DNA from: Kitasatospora gansuensis
Lineage (GTDB): Bacteria > Actinomycetota > Actinomycetes > Streptomycetales > Streptomycetaceae
Assembly (NCBI RefSeq): GCF_014203705.1
Contig: NZ_JACHJR010000001.1
Location: forward strand, 4,898,001-4,962,000
Length of the DNA stretch: 64,000 nucleotides
Reading direction: 5' to 3'
Position numbers and translations under genes: made by a program
Part shown: piece by piece, positions 27,231-36,261 of the stretch
Layout of the letters: each line of letters starts with the position of its first letter
Numbering within the stretch: the stretch's first letter is position 1
The notes under the pieces: generated by a model
The model's database searches: none
What the model was told of the DNA's origin: nothing
What the model saw: the letters and a program-made list of their open reading frames with translations, nothing else

Positions 27231-27288
27231 GTACCTGAGCCTCTGAGAGCGGCCAATATCGTTTCGAATTAGCAGAATTGACAAGACG

Positions 27289-27783
27289 TCAGCCGGTGAT
27301 GCGGATCCCGACCACGGACGTAACGGACCCAGTCTCGGTGCCCTCCGCAATGCTCCGGTACTCGCCGGGGGCGATTTTGTAGTCCGTCGGGTCAGTAGCA
27401 TTCGTGGGCTTCACGTCAGCAGTGAACGGGTGATCAGCGCTCTCCAGGCCCCACACTCTGTCGATCTCCATGGTCAGGTATCCGGTCTTGCCACTGACCT
27501 GGAAGCAGACGTGCCCGTTTCGACGCCAGATCTTGATCTGCTGTTCTGCACTTCCGCACGTGGCCAGCGTGATGTGACCGTCGCCCTTGAGGAGAGTAAT
27601 TCCCCTCTCCTGGAGGATCTTTGCCGCACCAGGGTATTCAAAGGATTCAACCGCGTACGGGGGCGACGTCGCGGGGTCCGGTGGAGCAGTGGCATCGGCG
27701 GACGCCAGTGCCGGTACGCCGACGAGGGCCAAGAGCGTGCTACCCAACGCGGCAATGGTGAGCTTACGTATGCGTGATGTCAT
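27289..27783 (-). CDS. Small secreted protein upstream of the protease-like gene
   Basis: 164 residues: a signal peptide (MTSRIRKLTIAALGSTLLAL, cleaved near ALASADA), then a compact beta-rich domain with two Cys (LATCGSAEQQIKIW and GHVCFQVSG) and a FTADV strand near the end. ATG 27783 was chosen because the signal begins there. It ends 58 bases before the protease-like gene on the same strand, and no terminator separates them, so the two exported proteins are probably expressed together. No family recognised. Confidence 0.65.
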   Translation of the reverse strand: MTSRIRKLTIAALGSTLLALVGVPALASADATAPPDPATSPPYAVESFEYPGAAKILQERGITLLKGDGHITLATCGSAEQQIKIWRRNGHVCFQVSGKTGYLTMEIDRVWGLESADHPFTADVKPTNATDPTDYKIAPGEYRSIAEGTETGSVTSVVGIRITG

Positions 27784-28055
27784 GGATTGTCCGTTTGTCA
27801 GGCGGAGTGCACTAAATGTATGTGCTCCGGCGGGTCCCACTGGCAAGATGTGGAAGAATTTACCTGGGACTGGACTTCGTGCGCCAACCCGATCTGACAG
27901 ATGCCGATCGCATCCGAATGGGGTGGGCTGGTCCTCTGGCTGTGGCTATGCTTGTCGCCATCAATATTGACTTGGGCGGCGCGAGTTTGTCCTACAGTGG
28001 GTGGGTTTCAGTTGATAGATAGATCATGGCCGGATAGCTCCGCGAAGGGGGCATT

Positions 28056-31000
28056 TTGGCGACTACACGCACTCTGCTTGAATCTTCTGCCCCTTGCGCT
28101 CTTCCTGGGCCTGATGGCGGCTGTGTCGCCCGCGCGAGCCGAGGGTGCCGCAGTTGTAAGCCCGCTGGCTTACCGGGCGCTGGCAGTTGAGGCGTGGAAG
28201 GCGGGGGGGTCGGACCTCAGGGCTGCTGCGGAGGTCGCGCTGGTTGGCTCTGACGACGACGTGAAGTATTTCGTCGAACAGATCGCCAAGAATGCGGCAT
28301 TTGAGGACAATCAGGTCGCCGCTGCCAGGATCGCCAGCGTGGGCGGGCGAGGGCTGCAGGAGGCAGTCCGAAAGGCGCTGGCAGGGGGCCCCGCTGAGCT
28401 GGAGACCTTTCTGACGAGCGGCTGGCAGGCCCCAGCGGAGGAAGACCAGCAAGTACAGATCGCCCGGATCATCAGCACCGGAGGCCGGGGAGTCCAGGAA
28501 GCGGGACGTGCTGCGCTAGGAGGGGTTCCCAATGATCTCAGACGGTTCCTGACCGAAGGCCAGTACATTCAGCGAAACGAGGACGAGCAGGTACAGCTCG
28601 CCAGGATTCTCAGCGTCGGCGGACCTGCGGTTCAGAAGGCTGGCCGGATCGCCCTGAACGGTTCAGCAGACGACATCCGAGAATTCCTGAAGGTCGGCCA
28701 GCACGTGGCACGCGCTCGCGACCAGGAATACGAGACGGTCGCCCAACTCGCCGCGCAAGCTCGCGAGGCAGGTCGTCAGGCTACTGCAGAGTCGGACGCC
28801 GCCAAGGATGCTTCCGCCCGGGCGGTCGCAGCAGCCCAGATGGCGAAAGCTGCTGCACTGAAGGCCGCTGACGAAGCAGCAGCAGCAAAGAACGATGTGC
28901 AGCATGCTGCCTCTGCAGCCAAGCGGGCAGCGGAAGCAGCGAGCCAGGCTGCTACGGCCGCCCAACAGGCCATCGGAGCAGCCAGGAGCGCCAACAACGC
29001 GGCCGGAGTGGCCGCCAGCGCCGCTGCCGGGGCCGCCTCCGCTGCGGCTGGAGCAGCCAATGCTGCTTCCCGAGCCCGGAACGCGGCAGCTGACGCTGCC
29101 ACCGATGCGGGCAAGGCCCACAAAGCAGCGCAGGCAGCGAACGACGCGGACCAGGCAGCAGATGGGGCTGAGACAGCTGCGAAGGCCGCAGGCGAGGCAG
29201 GCATCGCCGCAAAGGCCGCAGGCGAGGCAGCGCAGGCCGCTGTCGACGCTGGGGTGAACGCTGACGCAGCTAGCACTGCAGCCGATCAGGCTGGCACCTA
29301 CGCGGGACAGGCTGGTGTGCAGTCCACCGAGGCCGCCGATGCGGCTGCTACCGCCCGCCGCCACGCTAAGGAAGCCACCCGCGCTGCAGGCGCCGCCAAG
29401 AAGCTCGCGGAGAAAGCCGCAGCCGCTGCGGTCGAATCCCGGGACAAGGCCACCTCGGCCGCCGGCCACGCACGTTCGGCGGCAGCGGCGGCAAGAGAAG
29501 CCGCCGCACACGCCGGTGACGCCGCAACTGCTGCCGCTCAGGCCACCGACCACGCCAACAAGGCCAAGAGCGCTGCCGACGCGGCGACTGCCGCAGTCGC
29601 ACAGGCGAAGGCGACACACGAACTGGCCAGCCAAGTAGAGGCAGAAGGGCGTCTCGCCCGGACCAATGAGGGGATCGAGCGGGCCAAGGACCTCCAATCT
29701 CAGCAGGACAAGGGTACAGCCGCTCAGACCCGAGCAGCCCAGCAGAGAAAGGACCTCGAAGCCGAGGCCCAGCGCCTTGCCCAAGAGGCTGCTCAGCCCG
29801 GCGCGGACCCGAAGGATGCGGCCACGAAGGGACGCAAGGTCGCCGTGCTGGCGATGAAAACCCGCGGTTCGTGGAGCCGCACCGCCGCTGAGATGACTCT
29901 CGCCAGCTCTGATGGCGCGGTAGTCGAGTACGTGCGCACGGGCTGGGCTCGCGCTGCCAAGCAAGATGAGCGCAGCCGCGTCGAGGCGCTAGCCCAGGGA
30001 GCAGTGTCGAGCAAGATCCGCCTCGCGGCCTTGCAGGCTCTCCGCGGTGATGCCGCAAGTGTCACTGCATTCCTGAGCAGCGGCCAGTACGAGGCCGTTG
30101 CGGATGATCTCGCCGTCAGCATCGCGCGGATCATTTCCACTGGAGGCCCCGGTGTCCGGGCGGCCGGCAAGGCTGCGCTGGACTCGGGTTCGGTCGACAG
30201 GTACCGGACATTCCTTGTCACCGAACAGTTCGTCCAGCGTACCGAGGACGAGCGAGTTCTCGCAGCCAAGCTGATCGACAGTGGTGGATCCGAGGTCAAG
30301 GACGCGGCCCGAATTGCCATCGAAAGCCCAGGCGATCTGCTGCACGCCTTCATCCAGGCAGGCCAGTACCAGGCCAAGCGGAAAGATCTGCTGACGGCGA
30401 CTCACCAGGCACAGATCGAGCAGCTGATCGCCGAGGCATCAGGCATCGCCGCCACCGCCCAGCGCGAGGCTGCAGAGGCCGCAGTGGCCGCCGCGACTGC
30501 CCGCAAGGCCAGGGAAGAAGCCGACGCCTACGCCCTGCAAGCCCAGACCTCGGCAGCTGATGCTCGGCGCTATGCAGACGATGCCAACACATACGCGAAC
30601 AAGGCCGAAGTCTCCGCCGCCAGCGCGGCACAATCTGCCAGCACCGCACGCCAGGCTCAGGATGATGCCGAACAGGCCCTAGCCAATGCCATCAGCTCGG
30701 CAACCCAGGCCAAGAACTCAGCATCCACAGCCCAGACCGATGCCGACGAAGCCCGCGATGTCAGCACCAAGGCCCGTGAATCCGCTGAAGCCGCAGGGCA
30801 GGACAAGGAGAACGCCAATGCTGCGGCCCTTCGCGCCTACTACACCGCGATAGCCAAGGAGGAGGAAGAGAAGCAGGCAGCGCGGGAGAAGCAGGAAGCT
30901 ATCGAGCGGGAGAAAGTCGCCGCCGAGAAGAAGAAGCAGGAAGAAGGCTGGGTCCCCGACTGGATCAAGGAATCCGCCAACTGGCTGACGAACACTGCCG

Positions 31001-31767
31001 ACACTGCTGCAGGCATCGGACTCGCCATCATCACCAGTGGCGACGTCTGGGTAAGCGCTTTCGAGACCGGTGTCGGCCTCGCGTTCATGGGCATAGGAAC
31101 GATGGGCGACGTAGCCGGAGGCGCCCTGTGCATCTCCGGATTCGGATGCGTGGTCGGAGCCCCGGCCGTTGCCGCGAGCACCGCCCTGATCGTCAGCGGA
31201 GCATATCTTAGCGTCGCTGGCGCCAATAATCTGGGCAAGAGCCTCAACACAGCACTTCGAGACGCAAGCGAGAACAACGGCTCTAGGTTTGCGGGCGACA
31301 GTCCTAGGGTGTCGTCCGGGCCGCCGTGGCCGGTCAGTGAATCCGTTCGAGGAACCGCCAAGGGGCGATCACTGGACGTTCCGAATAAGCGACACACGGT
31401 ATCCGGAGCAAGGACTGGTAGGCCTGTGGAGAAGAATACAATGATCCTAAAGGGCAATGAGGGGGCTGTTCGAGACGATATTATTGATATAGCAGAAGGG
31501 CGTGCGGAATTTCTTGAAGATCAGCAAGTGTACAAGACTCCTAGTGGGCGTACCTACGGAGTTGAGTCCACGGGGAGAACTTTCCCGGTATCTGGTCCGG
31601 GGCTTGTTGAAATGGATCGAAATGAATACGTGGCACTGCAGGCGATAGCAAAGGTTGGTGGGGATATGCAAAAATTTGCTGATGCCTACGGAAGGGTGCC
31701 CCGCCTCATGGAAAATCCGAAGGCGATAGAGAAGGCCCTGGCTGTCTATAATGGGACATGGCGATGA
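28056..31767 (+). CDS. ALF-repeat/coiled-coil polymorphic toxin, probably frameshifted in its signal peptide
   Basis: About 1235 residues. Block 1 (28150-28730) holds four ALF-type repeats of ~45 residues, for example IARIISTGGRGVQEAGRAAL then FLTEGQ. A long Ala-rich coiled coil follows (28740-29800). A second ALF block spans 29830-30390, a second coiled coil 30400-30960, a hydrophobic segment 31000-31220 and a compact low-GC tip 31370-31767. The tip ends with VSGPGLVEMDRNEYVALQA and AIEKALAVYNGTWR. AAGGGGG precedes TTG 28056; from there the signal peptide reads correctly only if one C of CCCC at 28090-28093 is removed. Otherwise a start further upstream in the main frame must be used. Confidence 0.75.
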
Positions 31768-32657
31768 TGTACAATATCATTGCAGTCGAGGGGGTGAGCT
31801 GGGATCGACTGCAGCTCACCCTGGGGGACCTGTTCTCCGTTCCGGTGGGCGATGTTGAAGTAGTGAACTCCGGTGAATTCGAAGACAGGAACTTGGGGGC
31901 GAGGGTTAGCTGCGAATATCAGCGCCTAAGTGGTGATGTCTCGTGGGCGCTCGATATTTATGCCACTAATGAGGTCCAGTCGCAGCCGACTGAGCCTGCA
32001 CTTGCCGCGGGACTCGCGGGGTGGCTTCGGCAAACATTCCTATTCCCTGATGCTGGGATTCGCCCAAGCTCGTACTGGGCTGCCACTGCAGATGGAAGAA
32101 TGGTCCGTGCACGAGTGTTTGAATCCGATACTGAGGATTTTTTCATCCGTGTCGATGCCATCGAAGAGCCTGTCTCCGGCCTGGCTCATGTTCCCATCGA
32201 AAGAATACCTGAGGTGATCCGCGATTCTTTTGTACCTTCTCCTTTGGTCGATAGCTTTGCGGCTTGGTTGAAGGGGTGCGAAGAAATGTACCCGGATTCA
32301 GATGGGGTCAAGGAAAGTGGGGAGCATCTATTTGTCGGTAGTCTCCGTGCGTGGGAGATGATGACCGTTCGGATTTCACAGGGATGGCCACCGTCCGCAT
32401 GGTATCCGGCTGAATTTTATCGAGAGGATCTCGACAATAGAGACTCTCTTTGTCAAATTTCAAATGACCTTCCTGCTGCTATTTCTAAGGCTTTCCTGGA
32501 TGTGCTCAATCGCATCGATGGGGAATTTATTCGACTTACGGTCGATGATGGCGGCGTGGCACTAGATACAGAAATGGAAATACTAGACCCTGCGCCACCA
32601 GTGCGGAATTGGTGGTGGAGGAGGCGCCCAATTGAGCTGCCCTGGAATAGTAGTTAA
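31758..32657 (+). CDS. Putative immunity protein to the adjacent polymorphic toxin
   Basis: 299 residues, acidic, with no signal peptide or membrane helix, as expected for a cytosolic immunity protein. No named family was recognised. It starts inside the last codons of the toxin gene (10-base overlap; ATG at 31764 and 31767 are alternatives), so translation is coupled. Base composition and codon use are clearly more AT-rich than the surroundings, matching the toxin tip. The ~70 bases after it are followed by an inverted repeat and then an IS end. The assignment rests on position, size and composition, not on homology. Confidence 0.6.
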   Translation: MAMMYNIIAVEGVSWDRLQLTLGDLFSVPVGDVEVVNSGEFEDRNLGARVSCEYQRLSGDVSWALDIYATNEVQSQPTEPALAAGLAGWLRQTFLFPDAGIRPSSYWAATADGRMVRARVFESDTEDFFIRVDAIEEPVSGLAHVPIERIPEVIRDSFVPSPLVDSFAAWLKGCEEMYPDSDGVKESGEHLFVGSLRAWEMMTVRISQGWPPSAWYPAEFYREDLDNRDSLCQISNDLPAAISKAFLDVLNRIDGEFIRLTVDDGGVALDTEMEILDPAPPVRNWWWRRRPIELPWNSS

Positions 32658-32728
32658 TAAATCATTGCCTCGAAGGATATTGCGGCGTTTCGATAAGTGG
32701 CGCTAGGTCCTTTGGTGGGGGAATTGTG

Positions 32729-32752
32729 GCCCGCTGGATATGTCTGGCGGGC
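32729..32752 (+). terminator. Weak hairpin after the immunity-like gene
   Basis: GCCCGC/GCGGGC stem with a 12-base loop, 72 bases past the stop. This may be a terminator; the rest of 32658-32866 holds no gene I can support. Confidence 0.3.
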
Positions 32753-32866
32753 TGCAAGGCGATTCCTGAAGAGTGCTTCCGACTGTTCTGGTCGCCTGCA
32801 CGCTAGCTTCTTTCGGCCGGGTGGGCGAAGGTCTGTAGAGAGTTGTTGCGCCAGTGAGTCGCGCTC

Positions 32867-34192
32867 CAGTGGCGTTTCAACGTCCGGTGATCATTTGAGC
32901 CCGCCGGTCACAGCGGTGCGTGGAGTCTGGCCGCCCGTCACGAACCGATCGAAGCTCCGGTTGGACGGGGTGACCTTGCCCAGTCGCCCCGAACCGCCGG
33001 AGCTTCGATGTGCCGGCAGTCTGCCACCGTCTGCCTGATCAAGTCGCCCGCGCTGGGCAGTGTGGCGGGATTGCCGCTGGCGGACCGGTCGCGGGTGCTG
33101 CCTGACCCGCGTCAACGTCGAGGGGTGCGTCACCGTTGGTGGCGGTGCTGCTAGTTGCCGCCTCGGCTGTGGTGGCCGGCGCGCGCTCGTATGCGGCCAT
33201 CGGCCAGTGGTCCGCGAACGCTCCGCAGCATGCCCTGGCCCGCCTGGGCGCCCGGGTCGTGGGGGTTTTGGGCATGCGCGTCGCACCGAGCGCCGCCACG
33301 ATCCGGCGGATCGTCAGCTTGGTCTGCCCCGGTGGCCTGGCCGACCTGACCGGCGCCCATCCAGCGGGATCGGGCTCGATCGCAGTGGACGGCAAGGCTG
33401 CCCGCGGCTCCCGGCACGGCACCTGCTTGCAGGTCATCTTTTGGCCGCGATGACCGGCGACGGCCGAACCGTCACCCAACTGCGTGTCCCCAGCAAGACC
33501 AATGAGATCACCTGTTTCACCGCGATGCTGGCGCCCTACGATCTGGCCGGGGTCACGGTCACGGCCGACGGCCTGCACACCCAGCGCGCCCACGTGCGCC
33601 TCCTCGTCGAGGAGAAGAAGGCCCACTACCTGCTGGTCGTCAAGGCCAACCAGCCGGAACTGCACCGCACGCTAAGGTCGTTGCCGTGGAAGGACGTCAC
33701 CGCACGTCGTTACGACCGCGAGGCCAGCTACGGCCGCCGCGAGACCCGCGTGACCAGGGCCGTCACCGGCCTCGGTCTGGACTTTCCCCACGCCGTCCAG
33801 GCAGCACGCATCCTGCGCTATCGCACCGACCTCAAGGCCGGCACCGTCAGCCGCCAGATCCTCTACGCGATTTCGGACCTGACCTCGCAGCAGGCCTCGC
33901 CCCAGCGACTCGGCACGCTCGCCAGGTCGCAGTGGACCATCGAGAACAGGCTGCACTTCGTCCCCGACACCGCCTTCGCCGAGGACGCCTCGAAGATCCG
34001 CACCGGCCACGGCCCCGAGAACATGGCAACCATCCGCAACTTGGCGATCAACACGCTTCGGCAGCAAGGGCACTGCAACATCGCCGCCGGCCCCCGGCAA
34101 GCCTCCCATAAGCCGTTCACACGCCCGCGCGACCTCCTGGGCATCGCTTGACCAGCACACTGACGAGATCATCGGACTTCGCAACGGCCCTG
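32867..34192 (+). mobile_element. Defective ISAs1-family insertion sequence, 1326 bp
   Basis: The ends are imperfect inverted repeats: 32867-32892 (starting CAGTGGCGTT) and the complement of 34167-34192 (starting CAGGGCCGTT) match at 20 of 26 positions. The flanks carry near-duplicate GTCGCGCTC and GTCGCGCGCTC, a possible decayed target duplication. The transposase is broken by two frameshifts. A 13-bp inverted repeat (32948-32960 with 32997-33009) lies just before the transposase start. Confidence 0.75.
33008..34151 (+). pseudogene. ISAs1-family (H-repeat) transposase, two frameshifts
   Basis: The protein can be followed through three frames: GSVAGLPLADRSRVLPDPRQ (frame of 33008), then VAVLLVAASAVVAGARSYAA to IAVDGKAARGSRHG (frame of 33136), then LLAAMTGDGRTVTQLRVPSK to the end (stop at 34151). 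The shifts lie near 33134, where one base appears to be missing before TTGGTGGCG, and between about 33415 and 33440. The DDE residues are split between pieces (AVDGK first Asp, TVTADGLHTQ second, SQWTIENRLH Glu region), so the element cannot transpose by itself. Confidence 0.8.
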
Positions 34193-34202
34193 TCGCGCGC
34201 TC

Positions 34203-34838
34203 GCGTACTGCTGCTGCGGCTTCAGGCCGGGCGCCGACGCGGCGAAGCGCGAAGATCGGCGTGGGCAGGTCCAGGAGTTGGAACTGGAGGAGAAGATCCT
34301 GCGGAAGGAGGCCGCGTGTTTTGCCAAGAAGATGGGTCGATGACTTGCCGCTGGCGGTTCATCTCCGAGTTCCGTGACCTGTACGGAGTACAGCGGATGT
34401 GCCGTGTGCCGTGTGCCGTGTGCCGTGTGCCGTGTGCTGGGTGCTGGGTGTCTCGGTGTCCGGGTACTACCGGGGGATCGCCGCGGCGGCCGCACGGGCT
34501 GCACGGAGGGCGGCTGACCAGGCTCTGGCCGAGCGGAGCGAGGAGATTCACGAGGAGTCGAACGGCCCTACGGGTGTTCCCGGGGCCGCGCGGGAGTTGC
34601 GGGAGCGGCACGGTGTGGTGAACCACAAGCGGGTGGCACGGCTGATTCGCGAGCGCGGGCTGGCTGGCATTTGCGGCGCAAGGTGCGGACCGCAGTCGCG
34701 GACAGGAGCGTGCTGCTGGCGCGGGATCGGGTAGGCGCGTGGTCGCGGCTGCAGCGTCGGGCGTGCGCTGGTACGGCGACGTCACGCACCTACCGGCCGG
34801 CGGGGCGTGGATGCTGCAGCCTGGCTCACTCGGAAGGG
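34203..34838 (+). pseudogene. IS3-family orfA/orfB remnant
   Basis: The tail of orfA is seen at 34222-34343 (ELELEEKILRKEAACFAKKM, leucine-zipper region and stop). orfB starts in the ATGA overlap at 34340 (RWRFISEFRDLYGVQRMCR), is interrupted by a heptanucleotide repeat, resumes in another frame (GVSVSGYYRG to VNHKRVARLIRERGLAGI), shifts again (RRKVRTAVADRS) and ends near WYGDVTHLPAGGAWM. Most of the DDE domain is gone. The remnant abuts the right end of the ISAs1 element and runs up to the TetR gene. Confidence 0.75.
34399..34447 (+). repeat. Heptanucleotide tandem repeat, (GTGCCGT)5(GTGCTGG)2
   Basis: Five perfect GTGCCGT units are followed by two GTGCTGG units inside the IS3 orfB remnant. 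An unexpanded gene would need only one of each (CR-VLG codons); the five extra units add 35 bases, exactly accounting for the change of frame across the repeat. Confidence 0.85.
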
Positions 34839-34855
34839 TTGTCGCCTGGTGACAA
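34839..34855. promoter_or_regulatory. Palindrome, candidate TetR autoregulatory operator
   Basis: TTGTCGCCTGGTGACAA is a 17-bp palindrome (arms of eight with one mismatch) ending seven bases before the TetR GTG start. Confidence 0.45.
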
Positions 34856-34862
34856 TGGCCTG

Positions 34863-35483
34863 GTGACTTCAGCAGAGCAGCCAGCAACCCCCGCCCCCCG
34901 CAAGCGGACCGGCCGTCGCCCCGGCTCGGCCGACACCCGCCGTACCGTGCTGGAGGCGGCCCGCGCCGAGTTCGCCGCGCGCGGGTACGAGAAGGCGAGC
35001 ATGCGGGCGATCGCCCGGGCGGCCGGGGTGGATGCGGCGCTGCTGCACCACTACTTCGGCAGCAAGGACCAGCTCTTCCTGGCCGCGCTGGAGTTGCCGG
35101 TCGATCCGCGGGCCGTGGTGGAGCACGCCCTGGCCGGCGACCGGGCCACCGTCGGCGAGCGGGTGGCGGGCTTCGTGCTCACGCTTTGGGAGCAGCCCGG
35201 GGTGCTGGACCGGATGCTCGCGCTGATCCGGGCGGCGGCCACCACCGAGCAGGTGGCGCAGCTGATGCGCGGCTTCGTGACGGCCGAGCTGATCACCCGG
35301 ATCGCCGCCGAACTGGACGTGGAGCAGCCCGAACTCCGGGCCGAGCTGATGTTCTCCCAGGTCGTCGGCCTGGCGATGGCCCGGTACGTGGTGAAGGTCG
35401 AGCCGCTCGCCTCCGCCACCCGGGAGGAACTGCTGCCCCTGCTCGCCCCCACCTTCCAGAACTACCTGACGGCAGGCGCCTGA
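34863..35483 (+). CDS. TetR-family transcriptional regulator
   Basis: 206 residues. The helix-turn-helix is ASMRAIARAAGVDAALLHHYFGSKDQLF, the standard TetR arrangement, preceded by VLEAARAEFAARGYEK. The C-terminal ligand domain is all-helical and includes ITRIAAELDVEQPELRAELM. GTG 34863 is used because the TetR fold begins there; the frame upstream belongs to the IS3 remnant. It overlaps the LRR gene (TGATG), and an ABC transporter follows, which it probably controls. Confidence 0.87.
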   Translation: MTSAEQPATPAPRKRTGRRPGSADTRRTVLEAARAEFAARGYEKASMRAIARAAGVDAALLHHYFGSKDQLFLAALELPVDPRAVVEHALAGDRATVGERVAGFVLTLWEQPGVLDRMLALIRAAATTEQVAQLMRGFVTAELITRIAAELDVEQPELRAELMFSQVVGLAMARYVVKVEPLASATREELLPLLAPTFQNYLTAGA

Positions 35484-36202
35484 TGGAGCCGACCCTCAAC
35501 TACTGGCGCCGCCCGCTCGACACCGTCCCGGACGAGGTCTGGCGCCACCCGGGCCTGCGTGTACTGATCCTGGCGGACACCGGGCTGACCTCCCTCCCGC
35601 CCGAGATCGGCGACCTCCGGCAGCTGCGCACCCTCGACCTCGGCCACAACCGCCTCACCGAACTCCCCGCCAAACTCGGCGACTTGACCGCCCTCACCGA
35701 TTTCCTCTACCTGCACGACAACCACCTCACCGCCCTCCCACCCTCCCTCTCCCGGCTGACCGCCCTCCGCTACCTCAACGTCTCCGACAACCGGCTCACC
35801 CAACTCCCGCCCACCGTCGGCGACCTGACGGCCCTTCTCGAACTCCGCGCCCAGAACAACCGGTTGACCACCCTCCCGCCCGCCGTCGGCAAGCTCCGCT
35901 CCCTGCGCGAACTCTGGCTGCGCGGCAACGCCCTCGCCCAACTGCCGGACTCCGTGGCCGAATTGTCCGAGCTGCGCCATCTCGACCTGCGGGAGAACGC
36001 CCTCCCCGCCGTCCCCGCATCGCTGGCCGCGCTGCCCCGGCTGCGCCACCTCGACCTCCGCTCCAACCGGCTCCGCAGCCTGCCGGACTGGCTCCCCGCC
36101 ATGCCCGCCCTGGAGAAGCTGGACCTGCGCTGGAACGACGTACAGCCGTCGACGCCCCTGCTGGCCGAACTCACCCGCCGCGGCTGCGTCGTCCTGCACT
36201 GA
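35483..36202 (+). CDS. Leucine-rich-repeat protein
   Basis: 239 residues composed almost wholly of about nine tandem 23-residue LRRs of the bacterial type, with repeating LPPxIGDLxxLRxLDLxxNxLT (for example LRTLDLGHNRLTELP and LRYLNVSDNRLTQLP). There is no signal peptide or membrane segment, so it should be cytoplasmic. Its ATG overlaps the TetR stop (TGATG), giving tight translational coupling. LRRs bind proteins; a partner could be the TetR protein itself or the transporter, but this is inference. Stand-alone short LRR proteins are unusual in Streptomyces. Confidence 0.85.
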   Translation: MEPTLNYWRRPLDTVPDEVWRHPGLRVLILADTGLTSLPPEIGDLRQLRTLDLGHNRLTELPAKLGDLTALTDFLYLHDNHLTALPPSLSRLTALRYLNVSDNRLTQLPPTVGDLTALLELRAQNNRLTTLPPAVGKLRSLRELWLRGNALAQLPDSVAELSELRHLDLRENALPAVPASLAALPRLRHLDLRSNRLRSLPDWLPAMPALEKLDLRWNDVQPSTPLLAELTRRGCVVLH

Positions 36203-36261
36203 CCCGCACCGCCCACTCCCAACTCCTTGACGAGTGCCGCACTGCGCGCAAAACTCATCAC

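Noticed and set aside
28740..29800. Repetitive Ala-coding DNA that might be read as a tandem-repeat or CRISPR-like array
   Set aside because: Units are not identical at DNA level and encode an Ala-rich coiled coil; there are no regular spacers.
32948..33009. 13-bp inverted repeat (ATCGAAGCTCCGG) considered as the left IS end
   Set aside because: Both arms are near the transposase start, with nothing matching at the right end; the true ends are at 32867 and 34192.
34399..34447. Short GTGCCGT array as a CRISPR or origin iteron
   Set aside because: Contiguous 7-bp units without spacers, inside a transposase remnant; microsatellite expansion fits better.
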